Positions 30,975-41,509 of a DNA stretch of 64,000 nucleotides are shown piece after piece. Each line of letters starts with the position of its first letter. The first letter of the stretch is position 1. The DNA is from Adiantum capillus-veneris (lineage: Eukaryota > Streptophyta > Polypodiopsida > Polypodiales > Pteridaceae), in the NCBI GenBank assembly GCA_014529385.2, contig CM043943.1, positions 101,535,855 to 101,599,854 of the forward strand, in the 5' to 3' direction. The notes beneath the pieces are model-generated. The model had not been told where the DNA came from, ran no database searches, and was given only the letters and a program-made list of their open reading frames with translations. A program made the translations under genes and the position numbers.

Positions 30975-33024
30975 CTGGCTTATCTCGTGTTTTCTGGGCT
31001 GAAGCTACTTTGACAGCAGTATTTATTCAGAATCATCTTCCTACTACTGCACCCTCTGGTAAGATACCCATCACAGCATGGACAGGTGACATTCCTTCTG
31101 TATCTCATTTTTGCACCTTTGGATGTATTGCTTATATTCATGTTCCCAAAGAAACACGAACAAAGCTTGATGCTCCTGGTCTTAAAGTTATTTTTATTGG
31201 ATATTCTGACACTTCCAAAGGCTACAAATTCTATGACCCTTCCTCCAAGAAAGTAATTGTGAATCGTGATGCTACTTTTAACGAACAGCTTATGGGAGGC
31301 TCATGGTCCATGGATGATTCTGATGATACTAAATCATTGCTTTAAGCTTTTCCATTTCTTTCAGAAGATGAAACTCTTCCTGTAGAGCAACTTTCCTCTT
31401 CACAACCATCCATTCCGAATGTCGCCAATGATGATATTGATATTTTTGTTGATCTGCCTATTGATTTTGAACATGGCTCATGTCATGTTTATGATGACGA
31501 TATTGCTGATAATGCTTTTTCTACTTCCTAAGATCCAGTTACTTATGATGAAGCTATGTCTTCACCACAAAAGGATCAATGGCAAGAGGCTATGGAAACA
31601 GAGTACGATTCTCTTATCTCTAAAGGTACATGGATACTAACTGAATTACCTCCTGGTCGTACAGCTATTAAATGTAAGTGGGTGTATAAGACGAAAGTAA
31701 AAGCAGATGGATCTTTTGACAAGTTCAAGGCGCGTTTAGTTGCAAAAGGTTATTCCCAAGTAGCTGGTGTTGATTATCAAGAGAATTTTTCACCAGTTGT
31801 TCGCATTACAAGTGTTCGAGTTTTATTGGCATTTGCTGTTCAATTTGATTTAGAAGCTCATCAAATGGATGTCCGAACTGCTTTTCTTAATGGTGACTTG
31901 GAAGAGGAATTTATATGAAACAACCAGAAGGGTTTGTTATTTCAGGTAAAGAAGACCTTGTTGCTCAACTCCATAAGGCACTATATGGTCTCAAACAAGC
32001 TTCGCGAGCCTGGTATACAAAATTTGATCTTTTTCTCACCTCTAAAGGATTCATCTCTTGCTCGTCCGACCCCAACTTATACATAAAATGCCAAGGTAGC
32101 AGTTTTGTGATTCTTGCTCTTTATGTGGATGATACCATCCTTGTTTCCAATGATTTGGGATTTCTTCAGCAAGTAAAAAAGTTATTGTCTTCTGCATTTG
32201 ACATGGTGGATCTTGGAGAGATTCACTCGTGTCTTGGCATTCAAATCGAACGGAACAGTACAAAAGGTATTTTATTCCTTCGACAGTCAAAGCTTATTGC
32301 AGATACTATTCAAAAATTTAGTATGGAATCTGCACATTCAGCCAACACACCTTGTCTTGCGAGCTCTACGAAGAACACTTCTGACAATGGCGGTCAACTT
32401 GTCACAAATCAACCTTATGCTAACTTGATTGGATGTCTTCAGTTTGTTGGCATGAACACTCGTCCTGATATTCTGTTTGCTGCTAATTATCTTGGACAAC
32501 ATCTTGCATGTCCTTCTCTTAAGCATTGGTCTGCTGCAAAGCGTGTTTTGAAATACTTGAAAGGCACTACAGATTTTGGTCTAGTCTATCTACGACAACT
32601 CACATCGGATTCTATGCAATCTCTTTCTCTTTTGGGTTACACAGATGCAGACTGGGCAAGCTCACATTTATCTATGCGGTCTACTAGTGGAAATTGCTTC
32701 TTTATAAATGGTTGTCTTGTTTCTTGGACCAACAAGAAACAACGTTGTGTTGCAGTTTCTACGACTGACTCAGAATATGTTGTGGCATCACTTGCAGCTC
32801 GTGAGTTGATTTGGCTTCGACAAATGCTGGTTGATATTGGTCACTCTCCTCTTTCTAGCACACCCTTGCGGTGTGACAACCAAAGTGCTATTAGTCTTGC
32901 AAAAGACTATGTTCAATATAATAAGTCAAAGCACATTGCTGTCCATTATCATTATGTCAGGTATGAAGTACTCAAAGGAACCATTATGGTTGAACATTGT
33001 CCAAGTGACCAGATGATTGCACAC
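30975..33024 (+). pseudogene. Copia1 integrase C-terminus, reverse transcriptase and RNase H
   Basis: The frame resumes with GLSRVFWAEATLTAVFIQNHL, the usual copia integrase C-terminus, then GCIAYIHVPKETRTKLD. After TAA at 31343 the same frame reaches reverse transcriptase: KCKWVYKTKVKADGSFDKFKA and VAKGYSQVAGVDY. A one-base shift near 31905 moves to the frame 31915-33024 with ALYGLKQASRAWY, the catalytic LYVDDTILV, then RNase H (YTDADWASSHLSMRSTSGN, TTDSEYVVAS, CDNQSAISLA). It is cut after QMIAH by TatC and continues at 43030 with ILTKGLNE. Confidence 0.92.
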
Positions 33025-34554
33025 TGATGCATGGTTTTTAGGACCCCTTCTGAAGATGCAATAAAGGCACAGTCAGTTGTTGGGGAGATGAGGATACTCT
33101 AGTCCAAGGGATCTCGAAAGAGAAGAAAAATCTACTTCACAAGCACCAAAGAGTAAAAAGTGCCATGGATAGAAGATACGTGGGAATGAGCTCTTATGCA
33201 TGCCTACAACCTATATCTTACAGAATAGCCCATTCTAGGTGTGAATTTCTAGTGAAATTTACACGAGGATGTTCGTGTGGACTCACAGCACAGCATACTC
33301 TGTTTTCACTTTTTTACTGACAGTAAATATTTTTTACCACGGTAAATATTTTTTACCTACAGTAAATATTTTTCACCTACATGGTAAATAAAAATCACTT
33401 TTTACCTACAGTAACTTTTTTACCCATGGTAAATATTTTTTACTACACCATAAGTATTTGGTAGGTAACAGTTCATTTTTACTAGAAGCAGTGATTGGGC
33501 ATCAACAATGTAGTTACAGGAGGAGAAAAGGGGAAAATCTTATGGTAAAGGTGAGTCAACAGGGATAAAGACTTTTGAGTTGAAAAGAGACATGCTGATT
33601 TTTTCAAAGAACACATGTCAAAAGAAGCCATGGTTGAGGATTTTTTGAGAATTTGATATTCAGGAGGACCCAGCTGCCACCTCCCCCCCGCAGGTCCCCC
33701 CCTGACATGTGCAGAACCTCCAGTTTCAACAGCCACCTTACCTACTCTTAAATGCTGGTCAAGGCCTTATCCCCATGTGTCACAATCAGAAAAATTAGCA
33801 TTTACCCTCCCCTCTCCCATCACTCTAGAGAATATCTTGATGGTGACATATCAGGTGACCTCAATCTGTTGACCACCCTAAGCAAAAGGAAACCCCAATC
33901 AGCGGATTTAAGCATGTTTATCCCTAATCCTAAACCCTCTCAGAAACCTATATAAGGAGGCCTTCTCTCACTCAAAACCAACACTTCACCCACTTCACCA
34001 AGCAACGAAGCTATGACGACATTGCTCACAACGAGGAGCTATGGATGGAGCTCTACTCTCTCTCCCTCTCTCTCTCTCCCTCTAGTATGTTACATTACTA
34101 ACCCTAAAACCTAAATAAGGAGTCTTCTCTCATGCTCCATGGCCACCATCCTCGCCATCATTCTCTAAGGTATTGATGTGTTGCTAGTAGGATCATACTT
34201 ACTTGCTGGGTTGATTGTTTTTGACAAGGGATTATGCCATCCTTGGCTTGCTTCTCTATATCCTTGTTATGTATGATCAAATGCTGTTGTATTGTTAAGC
34301 TGATGTCTTGTGTATATATATGCTAGATAAGGTCCCTAAGATTCGTTTCTATGTGTTTTGCCATATGTTTTGATGCCATCACAATGCCAGAAGTCTCACT
34401 TGCCTATGTGCACTATGTGTGAGGTCCCCAAACCTCTTAATTTAGGGTGGTGCCCCCTTTGTTTTGTTATTTGCTTGTTTGCATGAGGCGTGGTTTGTGG
34501 AGTGTGCACGAGTACAAAGGCCACCCGATTGCACTACTCTTTTTCCCGCTATCA
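33025..34554 (+). repeat. TatC 5' LTR
   Basis: It is 1530 bp and highly similar to 41510-43024. It contains a cluster of GGTAAATATTTTTTACC-like near-palindromes (33310-33460), a TATA box near 33948, and a CT-rich tract at 34046-34084 just downstream. A short segment near 33605-33618 is absent from the 3' LTR. Confidence 0.93.
33948..33955 (+). promoter_or_regulatory. TatC LTR TATA box
   Basis: CTATATAAGGAGG lies 1.1 kb downstream of the polypurine-side LTR edge and 600 bp before the primer site. TatA and TatB have TATATAAAG followed by a G-rich or C-rich run at similar positions in their LTRs, so this is the likely start-site signal. Confidence 0.6.
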
Positions 34555-34557
34555 TTT

Positions 34558-34575
34558 TGGTGCCCCCACGGAGGA
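34558..34575 (+). promoter_or_regulatory. TatC primer-binding site
   Basis: TGGTGCCCCCACGGAGGA starts three bases after the LTR. The first twelve bases are the same as in TatB and TatD, implying the same primer tRNA (3' end TGGGGGCACCA). The last bases differ. Confidence 0.75.
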
Positions 34576-34626
34576 GGGCTGCACAGACCTTCAGTCCATA
34601 AGCAATGAAGATGTGCAATCTACAAC

Positions 34627-34812
34627 ATGGACGAATGGCGTGAGGAGTTTGCAAATTGGAGAACAAAAGAGGAGGAGGCTTTAGAGGCCTTAAAAGCTTT
34701 CATCGAGGTCTTGTTACCAGGTTGCAGTGTCATTGAAATTCAAGAAGTAAGTTCTTCTACATGCCTTGTTCGTGATCGTTGCCAACGAAGGAGAGTGAGA
34801 AGAAGAGCTTGA
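34627..34812 (+). CDS. TatC leader ORF a
   Basis: A 61-codon open frame from the first ATG after the primer site, 52 bp downstream of it. It begins MDEWREEFANWRTKEEEALE and has PGCSVIEIQ in the middle, both matching TatB ORF a. It ends in an Arg-rich tail (RCQRRRVRRRA). It is shorter than the TatB form because the Gln/Asn-rich end is missing. The family is not recognised; an acidic head with a basic tail suggests an RNA- or DNA-binding accessory protein (inference). Confidence 0.65.
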   Translation: MDEWREEFANWRTKEEEALEALKAFIEVLLPGCSVIEIQEVSSSTCLVRDRCQRRRVRRRA

Positions 34813-34832
34813 TATACCTCTCCTCTCAACCC

Positions 34833-35024
34833 ATGAGTGCTCCAGGAACCTCCAACGCACACGAGCTTGAAATATTCTACATCAACATACACGAAGGTAC
34901 TGTGACACACATTAAGGGAAGAGAAAGCATCACCACATCTCTCTTTCCTGAGGAGCCGACTAAGAGGAGGAAGATCACCTCTACACCTAAGTGGCCCAAG
35001 GCCGCAGCGCGTGCTCAAGCGTAA
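34833..35024 (+). CDS. TatC leader ORF b
   Basis: A 63-codon open frame from ATG at 34833, 20 bp after the stop of ORF a. It includes ELEIFYINIHEGTVTHI, weakly like TatB ORF b, and a basic TKRRK stretch that could serve as a nuclear localisation signal. An open frame extends upstream without an ATG. Function unknown; homology to TatB ORF b rests mainly on position. Confidence 0.45.
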   Translation: MSAPGTSNAHELEIFYINIHEGTVTHIKGRESITTSLFPEEPTKRRKITSTPKWPKAAARAQA

Positions 35025-35061
35025 GGTAACATTTGGCTTAATCTCATTAATAAGGGATTAC

Positions 35062-35595
35062 ATGACCACTACAGGCAAGAAAAAGGCTAGTGAGCAACCA
35101 ACTTCAACCTCCAACTTGCAACCATGACTCTCACCCCTAAATCCTCCTGAAGCAAAGAGACGAAGGCTTGCCTACAAGATTGCCGCCCGTCTGCGAGTGC
35201 TCCCAGTGCACTTTGTGAATCCAGACACCACCAATCCCAAGCCAACCTGCTGTCCGCGTGAAGATCACTTTGGATATTGTCCAAAGTGCTTTGGAGACCG
35301 GGTGAAAAGCCTCCCTGCCCTACCTTTGCTGCTAATTTTCAAGAAGTTATCTCAATCTAAGGAAACTATCTTAGTTGATGATGTGCTGCACATTAATGGT
35401 GTCACTTTCATTCGTCATGTTGATTATGGTAATAGCATCCAATTGTTGCTTCCTAAAAGGCTCAACATTGTACAAAGTGTTGCCATCACTCCTTACGTCT
35501 TCACAGATGCATCAGGAAGAGTCGAAGTGATCCGAGGTGCTGACCTTCTGTGGCTGATCAGGCTCATTGGTCCCAAGGTGGTGCAACTAAGCTAG
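35062..35595 (+). pseudogene. TatC leader ORF c, one nonsense codon
   Basis: From ATG at 35062 the frame opens MTTTGKKKASEQPTSTSN, meets TGA at 35125-35127, then stays open to 35595. The part after the stop aligns with TatA ORF c: RLRVLPVHFVNPD, a C-x9-C-x2-C motif (CCPREDHFGYCPKC), and LHINGVTFIRHVDYGNSIQLLLPKRL. It continues about 35 residues beyond the TatA version. The conserved Cys spacing suggests a metal-binding site. No known domain was recognised, and the stop suggests this copy is dead. Confidence 0.6.
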
Positions 35596-35611
35596 GCTCT
35601 TCTGTGTAACT

Positions 35612-35839
35612 ATGGATGCCAATAATGAGAATGATGATCCCCGCATGTTTCCTTTCCATTTTGTGCATCATATCCGTGTGAATATTTGTATTGATAGAAA
35701 AATCTTTTATCAGCAAAGAATAGCCCTGTTGTTTGGAGCCGAGAGACTTGGGGAAATCTTGCGCTCTCCTCATCCTGTCATTCTACCCTTACTAGACTAT
35801 TACCATTCCTTTGATGTGTCGATCTTCATCCTATTTTGA
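35612..35839 (+). CDS. TatC leader ORF d
   Basis: A 75-codon open frame from ATG at 35612, 16 bp after the stop of ORF c. It contains IRVNICIDRKIFYQQ, FGAERLGEILRSPHPVILPL and the terminal SFDVSIFILF before the stop, and is the closest relative of TatA 11473-11682. Its position directly before gag is the same in all four Tat-like elements. No known domain; function unknown. Confidence 0.7.
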   Translation: MDANNENDDPRMFPFHFVHHIRVNICIDRKIFYQQRIALLFGAERLGEILRSPHPVILPLLDYYHSFDVSIFILF

Positions 35840-35930
35840 GCTAAGTTGTGCTAAAGCTCCAAATTGTAATTACCATACTCTATTTTAAAATAAATTGGAG
35901 CTGTTTGTGTAATTGTTTACTCTCTCACTT

Positions 35931-36691
35931 ATCGCCTTCCCTAATTTTTATGGTAAGCCTAGGGAGGTTGCTCCAGACTTTTTGGGTAATTTGGAAATGG
36001 CCTTTCTGGTATCGGGAAGGGATGACGAAGCTACTAAGTTAAGGGCCTTTCCTTTGGTCTTGAGGGAAGGTGGAAAAATATGGTATCAAACTTTGGCACC
36101 TAAAGAAAGAAGAGACTGGGAGTCCTTAAAGATGGCCTTCATCGAAGAATTTCGCCGCCATGAGCCTCCAGAGGAGATATGGAGACAGCTCTTAGAGCTA
36201 CGCCAAACATCACCCAATGACTATAGAAGCTATGAAGGAAAGTTTTCCAACCTGTGGGAGAAATGGTGTGCATCACTAGGTGAAGGAGAAAGGGCGCCAG
36301 AATGCCTAAAGAAGGACTGTTTCCTGGCAGGGCTTTACCCCATCCTTCAAGAAAAGGTAAAAGGTAAATTCCCAGATACCTTTGATAAAGCTATGACTTT
36401 GCAAGGGAGAAGGATAGGAAGTTAAAATTCCAAGCTCAACTACAAGGGGGAATGGAGCCTCCACCGCTAGCTCAACCTACGGCAAGGGTAGTAGCAGGGA
36501 CAGGAGCAACAGACCAAAAGTCCTCTCAATAAGAATTACTTCAACAAATCACCAATCAACTAAAGAGCCTGTCCATCAATCTGGTTCAAGGTGTAAGGGC
36601 TCCCCAGCCAGGAAATGAACGAAATAGACAAGAAGGACAAGGGCAAGCACGTGAGTACATTTGCTACAACTGTGGAGAGGTAGGTCACGGC
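35931..36691 (+). pseudogene. TatC Gag, start codon lost
   Basis: The frame reads IAFPNFYGKPREVAPDFLGN, where TatA has MAFPNFFGRSG, so the ATG is ATC at 35931-35933. The Gag pattern follows (LRAFPLVLREGGKIWYQTL, FRRHEPPEEIWRQLLEL, GLYPILQEKVKGKFPDTF). The frame is lost by a one-base deletion near 36395 (stop at 36423-36425). In the other frame it continues through a TAA near 36531 to CYNCGEVGHGMYYC, an intact CCHC knuckle near 36660-36705. Confidence 0.87.
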
Positions 36692-37813
36692 ATGTATTAT
36701 TGCCCCCATCCACGACGCTATCAAGGAAATGGTAATCAAAGACGGCCTCCTCGCCAGCAAGTCACTCCTCCTCGAGCTAGGCCACTAAATGGACAAAATG
36801 CACACGTGGCTCCACCAATACAAATATTGAGACCCCCTCCTCCACCACCACAAGCACCAGTAGAGATCCCTCCACTACCATCGGGAGGGGAGGACAGGGC
36901 TGTCTCTGTCATAAGTCTTGACAATGGTAAGGATAAAGGGAAAGAAAAAATGGAGGAAGCTGTTGCCATGCCAATAAAGAGAGTTAGGAGACAAAGAACT
37001 GATGAAATGGAAGCTTCAGAGCCGGATAAAGGGAATGAGGGTTCCTCCCAAGTGATAGGAGACAAGAAAAGGAAGAGTAGGTCAAGGAGACACATAGGAA
37101 TAGAAGACTTTCCACTTGGGGTAGGATCCATATCTTACGACCTGGTAGCAGATGTGAGTAAGCAAGGACCAAAGATTTCATGGCAGCAACTCCTCCACCT
37201 TTCCCCAAAGATGCGTAGAACCTGGTCTAAGATGGTCAGCACCAGGAGGGCTAAGGAAAATTCAGTTGGGTCTATTAGTGCAAGAGGCATGAAGGATATC
37301 GTGCCAGTCATTGATGCAGAGATTAAGAGTCAGCAAGTCTCCAATGTGTACGTAGATGGTGGAGCCGAGATTTGTGTTATGACAGAGAAATTAATGCACA
37401 GGCTGGGTTTGGAAGTAAACGAGCAAACTTCCTTACAAGCTAAGATGGCAAATAATGTAAGGGTGGCTTGTGTGGGAAAGGTTAATGGAGTGAAGGTTTC
37501 AGCTTTTGGTGTTGCAATCTCAATTGATGCTTATGTGATCCCAACTAAGGGGGAGAGCTATCCGCTAATCCTTGGAAGACTTTGGCTTATGGCTATGAAA
37601 GCTAGGCAAGATTGGGAGACAGGTTCCCTTGAGTTGCGACCAAATCATAAGGTAGGTGGCAAGCAACAAAAAATTGTGTATGACATGAAGCAGGGTAGAC
37701 AACAAGACCTAGATATGGAGACTTCTATGGATGAATGGAGCACAAGCAGCTGCTCTTCATCTGAGGTGAGTCATGTGAGGAAGATGCTAGCTCTTTGGAA
37801 GTCATGGGTATAA
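36692..37813 (+). pseudogene. TatC protease with linkers
   Basis: After the knuckle, a proline-rich linker and a basic segment lead to the retropepsin-like domain with YVDGGAEICVMTEKLMHRLGL and ESYPLILGRLWLMAMKARQDW. Asp-Gly-Gly replaces the usual Asp-Ser/Thr-Gly. A Ser-rich acidic linker begins near 37730, and a one-base indel near 37765 ends this frame. Pol continues in the next frame from 37795 with MEVMGIILRNPE, where TatB has IDVMGIIMKDPQ. Confidence 0.83.
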
Positions 37814-40431
37814 TACTGCGAAACCCAGAAGGAGAAGGTGGTCAAGACTCTCTAAACAAGGAAGAAGCCACAGGCTTAGAGGAGATGCTAGCTAAGGACC
37901 TACTAGAAGAAGAGAGAGAACCCTATTTGCACGTACTAAAGAAGCATGCTGGCCTCTTTATAACTGATTACGAGCACATTAAAGGAGTGACGGTAACCCA
38001 ACACCATATCCAATTAAAGGAAGGTGCCAAACCAGTGGTGCAAAGGCTAAGGAGATTAGGGCTAGTGCAACAAGATGCACTCTTAAAAGAAGTAAAAAGA
38101 TTACTCAAGGCAGGATTTATCTACCCAGTGGAAGATTCTGAGTGGGTGTCTCCAGTTGTGGTAGCACCAAAGAAAAATGGGAAGTGGAGGGTATGTGTGG
38201 ATTACAAGCCTCTAAACGCAGCCACAAAAAGGGACCATTTTCCTTTGCCTTTTCAAGATGAAATACTAAACGAAGTGGCTGGTCATGAAAGGTACACAGT
38301 GTGTGATGGGTACTCAGGCTACTTCCAAATCAGAATTGCAGATGAAGACCAAAGAAAGACTACCTTCATAACACCTTGGGGGTGTTTTGCTTATAGAGTT
38401 ATGCCTTTTGGTTTAACTAATGCCCCAGCTACTTTCCAGAGGTTTATGAACTTGGTGTTTCAACCTTACTTTGGTAAGTCCATACGAGTCTTCATTGATG
38501 ATTTTTGCATTTACAGCTCTAGGGAAGTACATATGTCCAAGGTTGATGAAGGTTTCACCGGTCTGGCCCAATTGGGTGGGAAATTGAATAAAGACAAGTG
38601 CCACATAGGTAAGAGCAAGGTCAGTCTACTAGGCCATGTTGTGTCTCAAGATGGTATTGAGGCTGACCCTGAAAAGGTAAAGACATTGTTAGCTTTACCT
38701 ACTCCTTCAAACGTGAAGCAACTAGTCTCCTTCATTCAAAAGGTTCGCTACATGGGACGATTCATACATCTCCTTTCTCAGGAAATCTATCCTTTGCAGC
38801 AGCTCACTAAACACACTACATTGACATGGAGTGAGGAGGGTGAAAGGTGCTTTCAAGAAGTTAAAACCATTTTGAGCTCATTGCCTGTCGTCCTACAACC
38901 CACATGGGGTGAATTATTCTATGTAAATCCTAGTGTAGGTCCAGAAGCTCTAGGAGCTGTCTTGATGCAAAAAGACCCAAAGACATCTCTCATGAGACCA
39001 GTCTACTTCTCTAGTAGAGTGATGACCGCTGCTGAAAAGGGTTTCAACGCAACTGAGCAATTGGTGCTAGCTCTTAAGTTTGCAGTGGAGAAGTTTCGGG
39101 CTTACTTACTTCCGAGACAATTTGTGGTGATCACAACTGAGGAGGTTTTTCCATATGCCCTACAACACATGGAATTGTCTCAAAGAATAGCAAAGTGGGT
39201 GGTGCAGCTTCAAGAGTTTGACTACACACTACAAGTAGAGGATTCCACCCGTGCTTGTTTGGTAGATGTCCTCACACAAAGGTGTTATGAGAAGGCCAAG
39301 AAAGAGGCACCTAGTAAGGTACCGCCTATCCCGGAGCCTGAAGCTCTACTGGGAGCACACAGTCTGTATTTTGATGGGGCTTACAAGAGGACCAAAGACA
39401 AGGCATCAGCAGGCATAGTAATATTAGGTCCAGAGAAGGAGAAGATCTTTGCAAAAGGGTTTCATCTAAAAGAGGTTCATTCTAACAATGAGGCAGAGTA
39501 CCATGCCCTTGTTTTAGGGTTGCAATGTTGTCTTTCTCAGGGCATCACAAAGCTAAATGTTTTTGGTGACTCCATGTTGATTGTTAAGCAAATGGTTGGT
39601 GTATGGGCCTGTAAAAATGACAAATTGTCTGTTAAGATGAGGGAAGCAAAGGCCTTGTTGAAGGGTTTTAAAGAAGTTCGAGTGCACTTTGTACCTAGAG
39701 ATCAAAATCGAGAAGCAGATGCCTTAGCAGGTGAAGAAATACAAACTCTCATAGTAGGTGCTATCCTTGCGAAAAGTCCTTTATACCAGGGAAAGGAGGA
39801 GCTGCATGATTTACTTAACTTTCTTGAGCATTGTGAAGCACCCTCTGGTATGAGTAAAAGTGAACGTAGGTGGTTGGCAAAAAAGGCTACCATCTATAGC
39901 TTAGTGAATGAGGACTTGTATTGTAGAGGGAAAGATGTTGTCTTAAGTAAAAGTGAACGTAGGTGGTTGGCAAAAAAGGCTACCAGCTATAGCTTAGTGA
40001 ATGAGGACTTGTATTGTAGAGGGAAAGATGCTGTCTTAAGGAGAGTTCCTGCATCCCAAGAGATAAAGGATATTTTGTTTAGTTGTCATGAAGGTGTGTG
40101 TGTTGGCCACTTTGCACAAGAGATTACTAGCAGAAAGATTTTACAAGCAAGGTTCACATGGCCAAGCCTCCATCGAGATGTACAACATTGGTTCCGCACA
40201 TGTGAGGTTTGCCAAAAAGTTGGACCAAGGCGTCTTACCCATGAAAATCAGCATCCAATCAAAACCTATGGGCCATTTGAAAAATGGGGGATAGATGCAA
40301 TAGGGCCACTACCTTGCACTCAATCAGGGAAGGAATACATCATTATGGGGGTGGAGTACATGACCAGATGGGCAGAAGCTCGTCCCACAAAGCACATCAC
40401 AGCCAAGGACGTGAGTGATTTCATTTTTTAA
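37795..40431 (+). pseudogene. TatC reverse transcriptase, two RNase H domains, integrase N-terminus
   Basis: An 878-codon frame covers reverse transcriptase (WRVCVDYKPLNAATKRDHFP, VFIDDFCIYSS near 38490-38520), Ty3 RNase H (NPSVGPEALGAVLMQKD), Archaea-like RNase H (YFDGAYKRTKDKASAGIVIL, SNNEAEYHALVLGL, NREADALAGE) and the integrase zinc finger and first catalytic Asp (WGIDAIGPLP). A 93-bp in-frame duplication lies just before the zinc finger. The frame ends at TAA 40429-40431 inside the integrase core. Confidence 0.92.
39853..40038. repeat. 93-bp in-frame tandem duplication in TatC pol
   Basis: Units 39853-39945 and 39946-40038 differ at only two or so positions. Each encodes the 31 residues starting SKSERRWLAKKAT, ending before the integrase zinc finger. 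TatA and TatB have the segment once. The duplication therefore arose in this copy or its close source. Confidence 0.92.
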
Positions 40432-41154
40432 TGCCTTTGTTGCCGTTTTGGCACACCTTTGGAGATTCTCTCGGACAGGGGACCGGGATTTCGAGCTGAT
40501 TTAGTCGGGCAATTGATGAGCAAGTTAAAAATCAAGCGCAGGCACTCTACACCATACTACCTCAGTGCAATGGTCTTGTGGAAAAGGTAAATGGTCTTAT
40601 ATGTAAAATCATCACTAAGCAAGTGCATTTACATCCTAAGGCATGGGACACCTTTTCACTTGGTTTACGGGAAAGAGGCACTATTGCCTATAGAAGTGGA
40701 GCTAGCGAGCCTCCGAGTTCTAAAAGCACATCAAGAGGATAGTCAAGAGAAGCAGGTGGAAGGAAGAATCATCGATTTGGAGAGGTTAGGGCTAGATCGA
40801 GAGTCAGCAGTGAAGTACTATGCAGCCCAAGCAGAGAAGAAGCGAAAGAAGTTCAATCGCAACCTTGTCAAGAAAGGTATCAAGGAAGGTTCTTTAGTGC
40901 TCAGATACGACAATCACTTTGATCGCAGGAAGGATGGTAAGTTCTTGCTTAAGTGGGAAGGCCCTTTTGTAGTGATACAGAGGTTCTCAAATGGTATTCA
41001 CCAACTAGGTGACCTAGATGGTAAGGTACATCAGACCCCGGTAAATGGTTGGCGATTGAAGGCCTACCAATGTCGTCTTTCACAGCCATATGCTGGTGAA
41101 ATCAATGCTAAGGATGGTTCAGAGGAGAGCTCATCATATTCGAGCTCCAACTAA
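40432..41154 (+). pseudogene. TatC integrase core and C-terminus
   Basis: After the TAA, the frame reads CRFGTPLEILSDRGPGFRADL (second catalytic Asp). A one-base loss near 40560 shifts to CNGLVEK in another frame. Between KAWD and TPFHLVYGKEALLPIEVE near 40645, roughly 20 residues present in TatA and TatB are missing. The C-terminal domain (GSLVLRYDNHFDRRKDGKFLLKW) ends with a Ser/Glu-rich tail at 41152-41154. No chromodomain. Confidence 0.88.
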
Positions 41155-41509
41155 GGTAACAATCATGTACATAGTCGTTTCAAAAAAAAAAAAAAGAGAA
41201 GACAAAAAAAAAGAAATGAAAAAAAAGGGAAAAAAGAGAAGAAAAAAAGAAAAAAAGAGAATGCTACCAGTGAAAGTGGATATTGACAATGGATGGGGTA
41301 TGGCTTTCAAGGGTCTAGGAGACCAGTTGTTAGTCATGGATGGATACAATTATTCATCAGAAAGGACTAAACAGGGTGCATCAGCCAAGAAAGCAGTAAC
41401 ATGGCAAATTCAATTGGTACCAGGTGGGTAAGTATTAAAGAGAACCCTATTGTAGCACAACCTACAGCTAGAGGCATCAAACACCTCTAGCTTAAGGGGG
41501 AGGGCTATA
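41155..41509 (+). promoter_or_regulatory. TatC 3' untranslated region and polypurine tract
   Basis: An A/G-only rich stretch (about 41179-41262) follows the pol stop. Unique sequence then leads to AAGGGGGAGGGCTATA (41494-41509) directly before the 3' LTR, the plus-strand primer. No additional gene is convincing; frames across the A/G stretch are low complexity. Confidence 0.75.

Noticed and set aside
41090-41431. Lys-rich open frame after TatC pol
   Set aside because: It is an A/G-rich low-complexity stretch in the 3' untranslated region, not seen as a protein in TatA or TatB.
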